DNA of 64,000 nt from positions 36,636 through 100,635 of the forward strand of contig NZ_NKXR01000009.1 of assembly GCF_002232035.1 (NCBI RefSeq), read 5' to 3'. The position numbers and the translations under genes are program-made. Position 1 is the first letter of the stretch, and each line of letters begins with the position of its first letter. Below are positions 50,480 to 59,583 of the stretch, piece by piece. The notes under the pieces are model-generated. The model made no database searches and was not told the origin of the DNA. It was given only the letters and a program-made list of their open reading frames with translations. Origin of the DNA: Collinsella sp. TF06-26 (lineage in GTDB: Bacteria; Actinomycetota; Coriobacteriia; Coriobacteriales; Coriobacteriaceae).

Positions 50480-51193
50480 CTAGCCTTGGGTGACCAGGCG
50501 GTAGCCAATGCCTACATGGGTTTGGATGTAACGCGGATGCGCGGGGTCGGACTCGATCTTCTTACGCAACGTGCCCATAAAGACACGCAGGCTCGCCAGG
50601 TCGCTCTTGGTCGCCGTGCCCCAAATCTCGTGCAAGATAAACTGGTGCGTCAGCACCTTGTCGGCGTTGTGCGCCAGCAAGCACAAAAGCTTGTACTCAA
50701 TCGGCGTCAGATGCAGCTCCTCGCCATCCATCGTGGCGATGCCGGCATCAAAATTGATATGCAGCTCACCGGTATCGAACGAGCCCTCGGAGGCAACGCC
50801 GCCCGTTTGCGCATACGAAAGGCGCCTGAGCGTCGTGCGAATGCGCGCGAGCAGCTCCTCGACCGAAAACGGCTTAGTCAGGTAGTCATCGGCGCCGGCA
50901 TCGAGCGCTCGGATCTTGTCCGCGTCCTCGCTGCGCGCCGAAACCACGATGATCGGCATGCCCGACCACGCGCGCACCGACTCCACCACCTTGACGCCGT
51001 CCATATCGGGCAGGCCCAGATCGAGCAGCACAATGCTCGGCGCCTGCGACGAAGCGGCGGCGATGGCGGCGTGGGCGGTCTCCACAGCCATATGGCGCAA
51101 ACCGTGCGCCTCGAGCGCGGCGACGATAAGGTTGCGGACGGCGGGATCGTCCTCAACGACCAAGATGAGCGGTTTCACGGCAGAGTTCGGCAC
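50480..51193 (-). CDS. KdpE-like response regulator
   Basis: 237 residues. Receiver domain with phospho-acceptor Asp58 (IVLLDLGLPDMDG) and conserved VSARSEDADKIRALDAGADDYLTKPF, then an OmpR-type winged helix (LTPIEYKLLCLLAHNADKVLTHQFILHEIWG). The overall sequence is closest to KdpE. GTG 51193 follows AAGGAG by 7 nt and lies 4 bp after the kinase stop. No kdpFABC genes are near; its target may be the adjacent kup gene or genes elsewhere. Confidence 0.88.
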   Translation of the reverse strand: MPNSAVKPLILVVEDDPAVRNLIVAALEAHGLRHMAVETAHAAIAAASSQAPSIVLLDLGLPDMDGVKVVESVRAWSGMPIIVVSARSEDADKIRALDAGADDYLTKPFSVEELLARIRTTLRRLSYAQTGGVASEGSFDTGELHINFDAGIATMDGEELHLTPIEYKLLCLLAHNADKVLTHQFILHEIWGTATKSDLASLRVFMGTLRKKIESDPAHPRYIQTHVGIGYRLVTQG

Positions 51194-51197
51194 AGCG

Positions 51198-52823
51198 CTA
51201 CTCCTTATCAAACGAAACGTCGGCGGCGGGAAGCTCAATCGTAAAGACCGAACCGTGAGGGTCCGCCGCGGTAACCTCTATGCTACCGCCATGTGCCAGC
51301 GCAATGGAGCGGCAGAGCGAAAGCCCCAAGCCCACACTGCGGCAGCTGTCGGCCAGGCCATGGTTGGCGGTGTAGAACGACTCAAAGATTCGCTCGCGGT
51401 CCTCGGGCGCAATGCCCGGGCCATCATCAGCAACCGAGCACGCCACGCATCCATCATGGACGCCAATCGAGATTACGATATGCGAGCCCGCAGGCGTATA
51501 GGCGATGGCGTTGTTCACCAGATTGACCACCAGCTGCACCATCAGGCGCGCGTCGACGTTGACGAGCGCCGGCTCATCGCACGCCACTACCTTAAGGTCA
51601 TGCTCGCGCACAGCCGGATTTACATGACGCAGCGCCTCCTCGACGATATCGTCCATGAGCTCGAGCGTGGTCGACAGGTGCATGCCGCCGCCCTCGAGCT
51701 TGGTGATGGCGAGCAGATTCTCGACAGTGGCGTTGAGCCATTGCGCGTCCGAGCGAATGGATAGGAGCATGCCGCGGCGTGTCTGGTCGTCGAGCACGGC
51801 CGTGCCGGTCGAGCCCTGGTCGAGCAGCACATCGGCATTACCCGAAATACTGGTAAGCGGCGTGCGCAGGTCGTGCGAGATGGAGCGCAGCAGGTTGGCA
51901 CGCAGCTGTTCGTTTTTGGCGAGCACCGCCGCTTCCTCGCGAGCCTCCATGGCGCGGGCGCGATCGAGCGCCAGCTCGCCTTCGCTCACGATGGCATCGG
52001 CAAGCGTCCGCTCCTCGGGCGTCAGCGCATCGGGCTCGGCGACAATGGCGAACACCCCCACCACCGAGGCGGGATCGCCCGCGCGCACCATGGTGTCGCC
52101 CGAGCGCACGGTCAGGTATATGCCGTAGAACGCCGAGGCGCCATAGGTGGCATCGAGCGGCGTTCCCACATAGGCGGACGCCGAGAGCCGCGGCGGCATC
52201 TGCGGCGCCAGCTGGTGTACCGGCGCGGCATCGCCCACGGCCGTGTACGTCGTGCGCGGCAGCAGGTCATCGTTATCGGCATCGGCGCTATACCACACGA
52301 CCGGACAGTCCGAAAGACGCGCCAGCTGCGTTGCCATAGCGTGCACAATCTGTTGCTGATCGCCACACCGCTGCAGCATACGGTTGGTCTCGAGCACCAT
52401 CTGCGTGCGACGGTCGCTGGCGGCAGCCTGCGCCAAGGCGCGGCGCAGGGCCAGCGCGATCGAGCTCGATACGAGCGAGACCGCAAACATGATAAAGAAC
52501 ATGCCGGGATAGACGCGGTCGATAAACGACAGCGCGTAGCGCGGGTCGACAAACAAGAAGTTGTAGAGCGCCACGGCGGCAGCCGAGCTCAGCAGGCAGT
52601 ACAGGCGGCTCCAGGTAAAGAAAGCGCACAGCTGCACGGCGAACACATAGACGATCATGATGCTCGGCGCGAGCCCCGGATGGTCGAGCAGCGCGCCCAC
52701 AATCGTCGCCGCGGCTAGCAGCCCCGCCGATACGCAGGCGTCATACAGAGGACTGCGACGCGTCAGCGTTGTACGCCGCCACCAAAAGTTCTCGGCAATA
52801 TCGCCGTCCGCACGGACGTCCAT
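51198..52823 (-). CDS. KdpD-like sensor kinase lacking the N-terminal KdpD/Usp domains
   Basis: 541 residues against about 890 for full KdpD. It starts directly with the four-helix DUF4118 membrane domain (LLAAATIVGALLDHPGLAPSIMIVYVFAVQLCAFFTW... NFLFVDPRYALSF), then a GAF-like region, a HisKA domain with His317 (SISHDLRTPLTSISGN) and an HATPase domain (NNAIAYTPAG, DDGPGIAPEDRERIFESFY, GLGLSLCRSIALAHGG). The Walker-type KdpD domain and Usp domain that sense ATP, c-di-AMP or K+ elsewhere are absent. Its own promoter must lie between it and the kup terminator. Confidence 0.87.
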   Translation of the reverse strand: MDVRADGDIAENFWWRRTTLTRRSPLYDACVSAGLLAAATIVGALLDHPGLAPSIMIVYVFAVQLCAFFTWSRLYCLLSSAAAVALYNFLFVDPRYALSFIDRVYPGMFFIMFAVSLVSSSIALALRRALAQAAASDRRTQMVLETNRMLQRCGDQQQIVHAMATQLARLSDCPVVWYSADADNDDLLPRTTYTAVGDAAPVHQLAPQMPPRLSASAYVGTPLDATYGASAFYGIYLTVRSGDTMVRAGDPASVVGVFAIVAEPDALTPEERTLADAIVSEGELALDRARAMEAREEAAVLAKNEQLRANLLRSISHDLRTPLTSISGNADVLLDQGSTGTAVLDDQTRRGMLLSIRSDAQWLNATVENLLAITKLEGGGMHLSTTLELMDDIVEEALRHVNPAVREHDLKVVACDEPALVNVDARLMVQLVVNLVNNAIAYTPAGSHIVISIGVHDGCVACSVADDGPGIAPEDRERIFESFYTANHGLADSCRSVGLGLSLCRSIALAHGGSIEVTAADPHGSVFTIELPAADVSFDKE

Positions 52824-52851
52824 CAGCGCCCCGCCCCTCTCTCAAAAACAA

Positions 52852-52907
52852 AAACCACCACAAAGGGGACTGGCACCTTTGCGGTGGTGGCCTCCTTGTG
52901 GTGGTTT
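52852..52907 (-). terminator. Terminator of kup
   Basis: AAACCACCACAAAGG (52852-52866) pairs with CCTTGTGGTGGTTT (52894-52907) with one bulge. Read leftwards it is followed by TTTTGTTTTTGAG, a strong U-tract. It separates kup from the kinase gene. The ACAAAGG core resembles the dispersed hairpin family. Confidence 0.8.
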
Positions 52908-52959
52908 CAAGTGTATAGCCTTTGCAGCCTGCGGTCGCTAGACAAACAGCAGACGTCGA

Positions 52960-54987
52960 CTACGGACGCTCGTCGGGAGCCAGGCGCTGCATCTTGCTCA
53001 CGGCCTTAAACTTGGTGAACAGCGGCACGTACTCAAAGCTCACGTTGGAGTTCTCCAGGCCGTACCAGCGCGCAGGCGTGCCGGCAGCACGGCGGATGAT
53101 GTACTTGAGCGTGATGGCCGTACGCTCGCTGGGCTCCACGTCGCTTTCGGGCGCCAGCAGCTTGCGGATCATGACGAACTTAAACGTACCGATGTTGCCC
53201 GGATCCTTGTAGACCGAGTAGTCGTGCGTCTGCGCCGGCAGCTCGCCGCTGGCAGCCAGGTCCTGAACAACCTGGCGCAGGTAGGCATTGACGCGCTGGT
53301 TGATCTTATAGCCCAGGTACAGATGCACGCGGAACACGTAGTCGGTGCCAAACGTCTCGACCGAGTAGGCAAAGGTATGCGGTTCGTCCATGGTCTCGAC
53401 ATTCACGAACCACCAGGCGCGAGCGCGCTTGGGGTGCTTATCCAAGATGGAGTAGACGATATCGCGGTCGATATAGTCGGTGTTGGTGTCCTTGGTCAGG
53501 TACACGATGTTGTCGCTCACGAGCTCGTAGCGATCGTCGTCGCGCAGGCGCTTGAGCTGCGGCAGATAGCTGCGCAGCGGCAGCAGCGTAAACTGGCGCT
53601 GCTCAACCGCCGTGCCGTTGTACCAGCACACCATGATGCCCATGATGAGCGCGGCCATAAGGATGGTGAAATAGCCGCCGTGGAAGAACTTGGTGAGCGA
53701 GCTCACAAAGAAGAAGCCTTCGAGCATGAGGAAGAAGGCGGCAAAGATCCACGGCGCGACCTTGAGATTGCGCTCCACGTGCAGATAGAAGAAGAGCAGC
53801 ATTGTCGTGCACATCATGGTCAGGGTAATGGCCAGGCCGTACGCGGCCTCCATGTGCGCCGAGTTCTGGAACAGCAGCACCACGACGACACAGCCCACGA
53901 GCATGACGTTGTTGACCATGGGGATGTAGAGCTGGCCCTTGGTCTCGGCAGGATAGAAGACCTGCATATGCGGCATGAGGTCCAGGCGGCTGGCCTCGGA
54001 CACCAGCGAGAATGCGCCGGTGATGAGCGCCTGCGAGGCGATGATGGCCGCGACGGTGGAAAGGCCGACGGCAAAGGGGCGCAGACCCGGGGCGAGCATC
54101 TGGTAGAAGGGGTTGAGGTCGGCGATACCCATGAGCTCCGGGTTGCCGGCGTTGTTGATAAGCCACGCGCCCTGGCCCATGTAGGACAGCAGCAGGCAGC
54201 ACTTAACGAACGGCCAGGTGGCATAGATGTTGCCGCGGCCCACATGGCCCATGTCGGAATAGAGCGCCTCGGCACCGGTGGTAGCGAGGAAGCAGCTGCC
54301 CAAAATCATGATGCCCGCATGGTTGTTGGGGCTCAGCAGAAAAGCGATGCCACGCAACGGGTTGAGGCACAGCAGCACCGCGGGATACTGGCAGACAAAG
54401 AACAGGCCCGTGCCGCCCAGGAACAAAAACCACAGCGTCATGATGGGGCCGAAGGCGTGACCGATCTTGGCCGTGCCGATGCGCTGCACCAAGAAGAGCG
54501 CGATGATGATGGCAAGCGTGATGGCGACGACACGACCCTGGTCGTCACCGAGCACGGCATGGACCGCCGGGATGGTGCGCAGGCCCTCGATGGCCGTGGT
54601 GACGGTAACGGCAGGCGTCAGGATGCCGTCGGCGAGGAGCGCCGCGCCGCCCAGCATGGCGGGGATGATGAGCCACTTGCCGCAGCGCTTGACCAGGCTG
54701 TACAGGGCAAAGATGCCGCCCTCGCCGTGGTTGTCGGCGCGCAGCGAGATCAGCACGTACTTGACGGTCGTCAGCAGCGTGACCGTCCACACGACAAGGG
54801 AGAGCGCGCCGAGCACGAACTCCTGCGTGACGCTTCCGATGCCGCCGTTGCCGGCAACGAGCGCCTTGGTTACATACATGGGGCTGGTGCCGATATCGCC
54901 ATACACCACGCCCAGCGTGACGAGCATCGCCGAGATGCTCACAGGAATCGCAGCGTGCGAGGCTACTTCCTTTGCCTTTTGTTCCAT
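52960..54987 (-). CDS. kup: Kup potassium uptake protein
   Basis: 675 residues with 12 membrane segments and a cytosolic C-terminal domain (about 460-675). LVTLGVVYGDIGTSPMYVTKALV, YVLISLRADNHGEGGIFALYSLV and MEAAYGLAITLTMMCTTMLL are diagnostic of the KUP/HAK/KT family of proton-coupled K+ importers. ATG 54987 is preferred over TTG 55005, which would overlap the GGGAGG ribosome-binding site. Next to the KdpDE-like pair, implying a local K+-homeostasis unit. Confidence 0.93.
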   Translation of the reverse strand: MEQKAKEVASHAAIPVSISAMLVTLGVVYGDIGTSPMYVTKALVAGNGGIGSVTQEFVLGALSLVVWTVTLLTTVKYVLISLRADNHGEGGIFALYSLVKRCGKWLIIPAMLGGAALLADGILTPAVTVTTAIEGLRTIPAVHAVLGDDQGRVVAITLAIIIALFLVQRIGTAKIGHAFGPIMTLWFLFLGGTGLFFVCQYPAVLLCLNPLRGIAFLLSPNNHAGIMILGSCFLATTGAEALYSDMGHVGRGNIYATWPFVKCCLLLSYMGQGAWLINNAGNPELMGIADLNPFYQMLAPGLRPFAVGLSTVAAIIASQALITGAFSLVSEASRLDLMPHMQVFYPAETKGQLYIPMVNNVMLVGCVVVVLLFQNSAHMEAAYGLAITLTMMCTTMLLFFYLHVERNLKVAPWIFAAFFLMLEGFFFVSSLTKFFHGGYFTILMAALIMGIMVCWYNGTAVEQRQFTLLPLRSYLPQLKRLRDDDRYELVSDNIVYLTKDTNTDYIDRDIVYSILDKHPKRARAWWFVNVETMDEPHTFAYSVETFGTDYVFRVHLYLGYKINQRVNAYLRQVVQDLAASGELPAQTHDYSVYKDPGNIGTFKFVMIRKLLAPESDVEPSERTAITLKYIIRRAAGTPARWYGLENSNVSFEYVPLFTKFKAVSKMQRLAPDERP

Positions 54988-55022
54988 AAGCCGGTTTCCT
55001 CCCAATTTTAACGTTCGACGGG

Positions 55023-55028
55023 ATTATA
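55023..55028 (-). promoter_or_regulatory. -10 box of kup
   Basis: A perfect TATAAT on the leftward strand, 36 bp before the kup start. The -35 region at 17 bp is weak (CATTAA). The leader is too short for a ydaO-type riboswitch. Confidence 0.5.
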
Positions 55029-55110
55029 TGTAATCAGCCCATATTTTAATGGCACCGTTTTCCCAGCTAGATAAACATTTATGCGGCCTTTAGGCCACCG
55101 CGGCGATATG

Positions 55111-55145
55111 GAATGTGACAAAGGGATGCCCCCTTTGTCACATTC
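55111..55145. repeat. ACAAAGG-family hairpin, copy 3
   Basis: GAATGTGACAAAGGG (55111-55125) and CCCTTTGTCACATTC (55131-55145), a perfect 15-bp stem with a 5-nt loop, directly after the nitroreductase stop. Twelve of its stem bases are the same as in the hairpin at 2720-2750. Confidence 0.75.
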
Positions 55146-55146
55146 G

Positions 55147-56016
55147 TCATTTTCCGAGCCAGTTTTTGAACCACCACTCCATAGAGCGGCTCATCTCGGC
55201 CATAAAGGGACTCGTGTGCTTACGGGTGTAGATATCGACGACGCGCTCGCCCACCTCGCGGGCGTGCGGGCGAAACATCGCGTCCATCTCGGCCACCTGC
55301 GCATCCAAGGTCGCGGCGTCGGCGCGACAATAACGCTCCTCATGCACCAGGTTCACCACGGGATGCGCGATCGCCGGGCGCTCCTTGCGGGGCGTGCCGA
55401 TGATGAGCATCGACAGCGGCATGGTATAGGGAGGCAAGTCCAGCAGCGCGGCGACTTCCTCGGCGTTCTCGACGACATCGCCGATATAGCAGCTCCCCAG
55501 CCCCAGGGCCTCGGCGGCAACCACGGCGTTTTGCGCAGCGATCACGGCATCCTGCGCCGCGATGGCAAAGTCGCCCAAACCCGGCGCGCGGCGAGGTGCC
55601 TTGCCCGTGCGCTCGACAAACTCGGGCTCAAAGCAACCCGCGTGCTCAAACAGATCGATCCACTTGGCATAATCGACCACAAATATGAGTGCCCAGGGCG
55701 CCTTGGCGATCATGGGCTGGTGATCGCACAGGTCGGCCAGACGGTCCAGCGTAGCCTGCTCGCGAATGCTCACGATGGAATACATCATCATGGCGCCTGC
55801 CGACGGCGCGCGACTCGCCGCATGCAAGATCGCCGCCCGCTGCTCGTCGGTCACCGCTACGGGACGATCGCTGTCATCGCGCGCAAAAGCGCGCGTGGAC
55901 GAACGGTGCTCCAAAATGTCCAACACCGCGTTGCCCGTAGTCTCGACCGGATAGCCGCACGTATCGACCGCCGCTCCGTCGCCGCCCATGTCCGCCTTGC
56001 AAACCTGCTCGCTCAT
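55147..56016 (-). CDS. Nitroreductase family protein
   Basis: 289 residues. ILEHRSSTRAFARD (FMN-phosphate contact), HAASRAPSAGAMMMYSIV, and AAQNAVVAAEALGLGSCYIGDVVENAEEVAALLDLPPYTMPLSMLIIGTP define the NfsA/NfsB-like FMN-dependent fold. The C-terminus has a 60-residue extension ending WWFKNWLGK. Substrate unknown; roles range from nitro- and quinone reduction to cofactor metabolism. Confidence 0.9.
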   Translation of the reverse strand: MSEQVCKADMGGDGAAVDTCGYPVETTGNAVLDILEHRSSTRAFARDDSDRPVAVTDEQRAAILHAASRAPSAGAMMMYSIVSIREQATLDRLADLCDHQPMIAKAPWALIFVVDYAKWIDLFEHAGCFEPEFVERTGKAPRRAPGLGDFAIAAQDAVIAAQNAVVAAEALGLGSCYIGDVVENAEEVAALLDLPPYTMPLSMLIIGTPRKERPAIAHPVVNLVHEERYCRADAATLDAQVAEMDAMFRPHAREVGERVVDIYTRKHTSPFMAEMSRSMEWWFKNWLGK

Positions 56017-56230
56017 CGCCCTACCCTCGCCATTTCTTTAAGAAGCCTTTACGTTTCCGTGTAATTCCCGTCCATTATCGCGCAGGTCGCCACTACATTG
56101 CGCCACACCGCCACACGTGCGCGTTAATATGGCTGGTTGTTGTGCGCAGCCACCAATTGCAGCGCATATCTTGGTAACAATCGGGTAAACCCCCGTTTTC
56201 GTAGGTTTTAAGTTTGTGAGGAGTCTCAGC

Positions 56231-58531
56231 ATGTTCGCTGCCGCCATCTCGCTCGTCGGTCTTGCGGCGACCGTCTACCTTGTCTTGCGCGAGGCCAAGG
56301 CCATTCGCGCACAGTCGGGCACCGTTGCCAAAGGCGCTCTTGGGTGGAGCGTCGCCTTCGGCCTGTTCCAGCTCTTTTTGACTATTTGGGGCGCCGTGGG
56401 CCTCGTCGCCCAAAACGAGCCGCTCACCTTTGTGATGCTCATCCTGACCAATGCCATCCTTACCGGATGCGCCTGGGCCAGCATCGCCCGCGACCGCATC
56501 GCCCCGCGCGTCTTTGCGTTCGCCGAGCCCGACGCCCCCGCCCCCACCGGCAAGCTCGCCCGCCTGCGCGGCGCCTTTGTAGGCAAACCGCTCGTCGCCG
56601 CCGTCTTGTGCCTACTGCTCGCCGGCGTCTTTGCGCTGCTGGGCATGGAGGTATCGTCCAACCACGACTTTACCTGGGTCTACCCCCTGTGCATCCTGCT
56701 CGAGTGGGCCATCATCACCACGCTCATGGTCGGCTTGTTCTTCCTATTCCAGCGCCACGGCGCAGCTCCCGCGGTCCTGGCCTTTGTCCTCTTTGTCCTA
56801 GGCATTGCCGAGTTCTTTGTCATCACGTTTAAATCCATGCCCATCCAGCCGGGCGACCTTTCGGCCATCTCCACCGCCGCCGCAGTCGCCGGCAACGGCT
56901 ACACCTTCTCCATCTCGCTGTTCTGCGTGCTGTCTATGGGCTTTACCGCCATCGCCATGCTGCTGTGCGAGTACGCCGGCCTGGTCGCGCCGCACCGTCA
57001 GAAGGGCGCCGCCAACGCCAAGCGCATGTTGCTCACCAACCTGCTCGTGGCGGTGCTGTGCCTGGGCGGCGTGACCGCGCATGTCACGCTCATCGACTAC
57101 TACAACACCCTCGGCATCACCGTCTACACCTGGCGTCCGCTCGAGAGCTACTGGCGCGAGGGCTATCTGCCTGCCTTTATTAGCGCGGCACAGTCCATCA
57201 AGCCGCCCAAACCCGCCGACTATTCTGTCGATGACGCCAAGGCCACGCTCAAAAAGTACGCCAAGGCCTACGACAAATCCGACGCGGCCAAGAGCGACGA
57301 GCGCGCCGCCGCAAAGGAGCAGTTCGACAGCGAGAAGCCCACGGTCATCGCTATCATGAACGAGACGTTCTCGGATTTGTCGATCTACCAGAACATGCGC
57401 GCCGGCTACGAAGGTCCGCAGTACTTTAAGAACCTGTCCAACTGCCTCAGCCGCGGAAAGCTCTACGTGAGCGCCTACGGCGGCGGCACGGCCAATACCG
57501 AGTTTGAGTTTATGACCGGCAACTCCATGGCCAACCTGGGCTCGGGCGTGTACCCCTACACCATCTACAACATGGAAACGACCGGGAATCTGGCAGAGCA
57601 GTTCAAATCGCTCGGCTATTCCACCACGGCCATGCACCCCAACCACGCGACCAACTGGAACCGCGAGAACGTCTACAAGGACTTTGGCTTTGACCAGTTC
57701 CTGTCCATCAACGATTTCCAAGGCGCCGATACCCTGCGCGGCATGGTGACCGACCAGGCAACCTACGACAAGATTCTTGAGCTGCTCGACCAGAACGCCG
57801 ATCCGCAGTTTATCTTCGATGTGACCATGCAGAACCACTCGGGCTACGACACGGGTCTGCTGCCGGTCGACAAGCAGATGCACCTGAACATCGACACGAC
57901 CGACCTGGACGCCAAGACCGTCGAGGACGGCACGCTCTCCGATGTCGACGAGTATGTCTCGTGCATCGAGCAGTCCGACCAAGCGCTGCGTTACTTCCTC
58001 AACGCCTTGAGCAAGCTCGACCGTAAGGTGGTCGTGGTGTTCTGGGGCGACCACCAGCCGTTCTTCCCGTCCAAGTTCAACGATAAGTGGTTTACCGGCG
58101 AGGACGACGCCACGCATCAGGAGCGTCTGTGGCAGACCGACTACATCATCTGGGCCAACTACGACGTTGCCGGCTGCGACCAGACGAGCGAGGTCGACGA
58201 CCTGTCCACCAACTACCTGTCCACGCAGCTTATGCAGCTGATCGGCGCCCCGCTGACCGACTACCAGAAGGCGCACATGACGCTGCGCGAGTCGCTGCCC
58301 GCCATCAACTCGGTGGGCTACGAGGACGCCAGCCTGCGCTGGGCGCTCTCCTCCAACGTCACCGGTGACGACGCCGCAGCCGCAGCCGCCACCAAGGCGC
58401 GTGAGGATTACGCCAAGATGCAGTACTACGAAATGTTCCGCGACGGCAAGAACGTCTACACCGAGCACTTCCAGACCGAGGCCAACGAGACCGACCCCAA
58501 CCTGGCACCGGGCACGACCAAGATCAAGTAG
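56231..58531 (+). CDS. LTA synthase family sulfatase-like membrane protein
   Basis: 766 residues. An N-terminal set of about six to seven membrane segments (1-290), then an extracellular sulfatase-fold domain with metal ligand Glu378 (IMNETFSD), nucleophile Thr420 (GGGTANTEFEFMTGNSM), HPNHATNWNRENVYKDFGFDQF and FWGDHQPF. LtaS-type enzymes transfer glycerol-phosphate from phosphatidylglycerol to surface polymers. ATG 56231 has GAGGAG 8 nt upstream. In a Coriobacteriia host the polymer could be a lipoteichoic or other glycerol-phosphate glycan. Stands alone. Confidence 0.9.
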   Translation: MFAAAISLVGLAATVYLVLREAKAIRAQSGTVAKGALGWSVAFGLFQLFLTIWGAVGLVAQNEPLTFVMLILTNAILTGCAWASIARDRIAPRVFAFAEPDAPAPTGKLARLRGAFVGKPLVAAVLCLLLAGVFALLGMEVSSNHDFTWVYPLCILLEWAIITTLMVGLFFLFQRHGAAPAVLAFVLFVLGIAEFFVITFKSMPIQPGDLSAISTAAAVAGNGYTFSISLFCVLSMGFTAIAMLLCEYAGLVAPHRQKGAANAKRMLLTNLLVAVLCLGGVTAHVTLIDYYNTLGITVYTWRPLESYWREGYLPAFISAAQSIKPPKPADYSVDDAKATLKKYAKAYDKSDAAKSDERAAAKEQFDSEKPTVIAIMNETFSDLSIYQNMRAGYEGPQYFKNLSNCLSRGKLYVSAYGGGTANTEFEFMTGNSMANLGSGVYPYTIYNMETTGNLAEQFKSLGYSTTAMHPNHATNWNRENVYKDFGFDQFLSINDFQGADTLRGMVTDQATYDKILELLDQNADPQFIFDVTMQNHSGYDTGLLPVDKQMHLNIDTTDLDAKTVEDGTLSDVDEYVSCIEQSDQALRYFLNALSKLDRKVVVVFWGDHQPFFPSKFNDKWFTGEDDATHQERLWQTDYIIWANYDVAGCDQTSEVDDLSTNYLSTQLMQLIGAPLTDYQKAHMTLRESLPAINSVGYEDASLRWALSSNVTGDDAAAAAATKAREDYAKMQYYEMFRDGKNVYTEHFQTEANETDPNLAPGTTKIK

Positions 58532-58550
58532 CGGCGCGTCTTAACTGGTT

Positions 58551-58681
58551 CGTCTGCCCGGCGGCGCGGAATGTAAGGTTCCCTGCTCGGACAGTCCTGC
58601 TCGCACGGAGAGCACATTAAGTGCTCTCCGGCTCGTGCGGAACTCGCGATGAACCTTACATTCCGCGTCGCCGGGCAGACG
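58551..58681. repeat. 131-bp nested long inverted repeat
   Basis: 31-nt arms (58551-58581 and 58651-58681) match at 30 positions, the exception being a G-T pair. A second stem, CGGAGAGCAC (58606-58615) / GTGCTCTCCG (58621-58630) with loop ATTAA, lies inside. It follows the LTA-synthase gene, ahead of the true terminator at 58736. Confidence 0.8.
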
Positions 58682-58735
58682 CCTCGGTGTTGAAACGCGG
58701 CTTGTCATGGGGGCACCCGCAACATATATAAATTG

Positions 58736-58760
58736 AAGGCCACGTCATGTGGCCTTTTTT
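58736..58760 (+). terminator. Rho-independent terminator
   Basis: AAGGCCAC (58736-58743) pairs with GTGGCCTT (58749-58756) and runs into TTTTTT. Ends the LTA-synthase transcript, about 205 bp after its stop. Confidence 0.85.
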
Positions 58761-58837
58761 GCATCCGGAAACCGTGTCCCACTCTGAATACATCCAGCGA
58801 ACGCTTGCCACGGTTGCGCCCACGAGTGTCAAGAAAA

Positions 58838-58862
58838 AAAGCCTCGAGGATTTCGAGGCTTT
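58838..58862 (-). terminator. Rho-independent terminator
   Basis: AAAGCCTCGA (58838-58847) and TCGAGGCTTT (58853-58862), followed leftwards by TTTTCTTG. Ends the flavodoxin gene at 58905. Confidence 0.85.
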
Positions 58863-58904
58863 CACATTTGTATTGTTTTGCACGAAGGACCGCGAACAGC
58901 GAAG

Positions 58905-59456
58905 TTACTCGCCCAGCACGGCCTTCTTGGCCGCCGCCGCCATGTTGTCCAGATCCTCCTTGGTGGGATGGTCCTTCGCGGCAACCCAGTTGTCGAGCAG
59001 CATCTTAAATCGGGCGTTATCGGGATCTTGCTCGAGCATGGCCTCGTAGCGCTGCTTGACCGCGGGGCCCATCTTGCCCTGGCACATCGCCCAGCCCGCA
59101 AGCTCGGCATCCTCGGCCAAATTGGACGACACGCGGTCGATAATCTGCTGAAAATAGCTCTGGTCGGCACCGAAGCCGCAGGTGCCAAACAAAAAGACGC
59201 GCTTGCCATGTAGGGCGGAAAGCAGCGCCGCCACCGAGGGCGTGCAGGCGCCATTGTCGCACCAAAAACCAACGAGCACCGTATCGGCAGCGCAGGCACC
59301 CTCTGCCTCGTGCGCGACCTGCTCCGGATCTGCATCATCGCTCAACGCGGCGGCGTGGACAAACTCAACGCCCGCAGCCTGCAGGGCGCGCTTGATCGCC
59401 CCCGAAACCATCCTGGTATTACCGCTCTTGCTGTTGACCACCATAGAGCATGTCAT
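58905..59456 (-). CDS. Flavodoxin family protein
   Basis: 183 residues. The FMN-phosphate loop is MVVNSKSGNTRMV near the N-terminus; VLVGFWCDNGACTPSVAALLSALHGKRVFLFGTCGFG resembles the second and third FMN-binding loops of the BilS/EpsG-like flavodoxin group. About 60 C-terminal residues (ARFKMLLDNWVAAKDHPTKEDLDNMAAAAKKA) extend the fold. A cytosolic one-electron carrier or small FMN reductase. GTG 59462 is an alternative start. Confidence 0.8.
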   Translation of the reverse strand: MTCSMVVNSKSGNTRMVSGAIKRALQAAGVEFVHAAALSDDADPEQVAHEAEGACAADTVLVGFWCDNGACTPSVAALLSALHGKRVFLFGTCGFGADQSYFQQIIDRVSSNLAEDAELAGWAMCQGKMGPAVKQRYEAMLEQDPDNARFKMLLDNWVAAKDHPTKEDLDNMAAAAKKAVLGE

Positions 59457-59583
59457 AGTCACGTTGCCTCGTTTCCCCCGAAACTCGAGCCATTAATGCA
59501 ATTTATTAGATGAATATCTTAGTACTAACGTGACAGATGTAAACCACCGTCTGTCGATTGATTAATTTGCCCCACGGGCTTGC

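Noticed and set aside
54988..55110. Possible c-di-AMP (ydaO-type) riboswitch before kup
   Set aside because: The leader between the -10 box and the start is only about 30 nt, too short, and no ydaO motif is visible.
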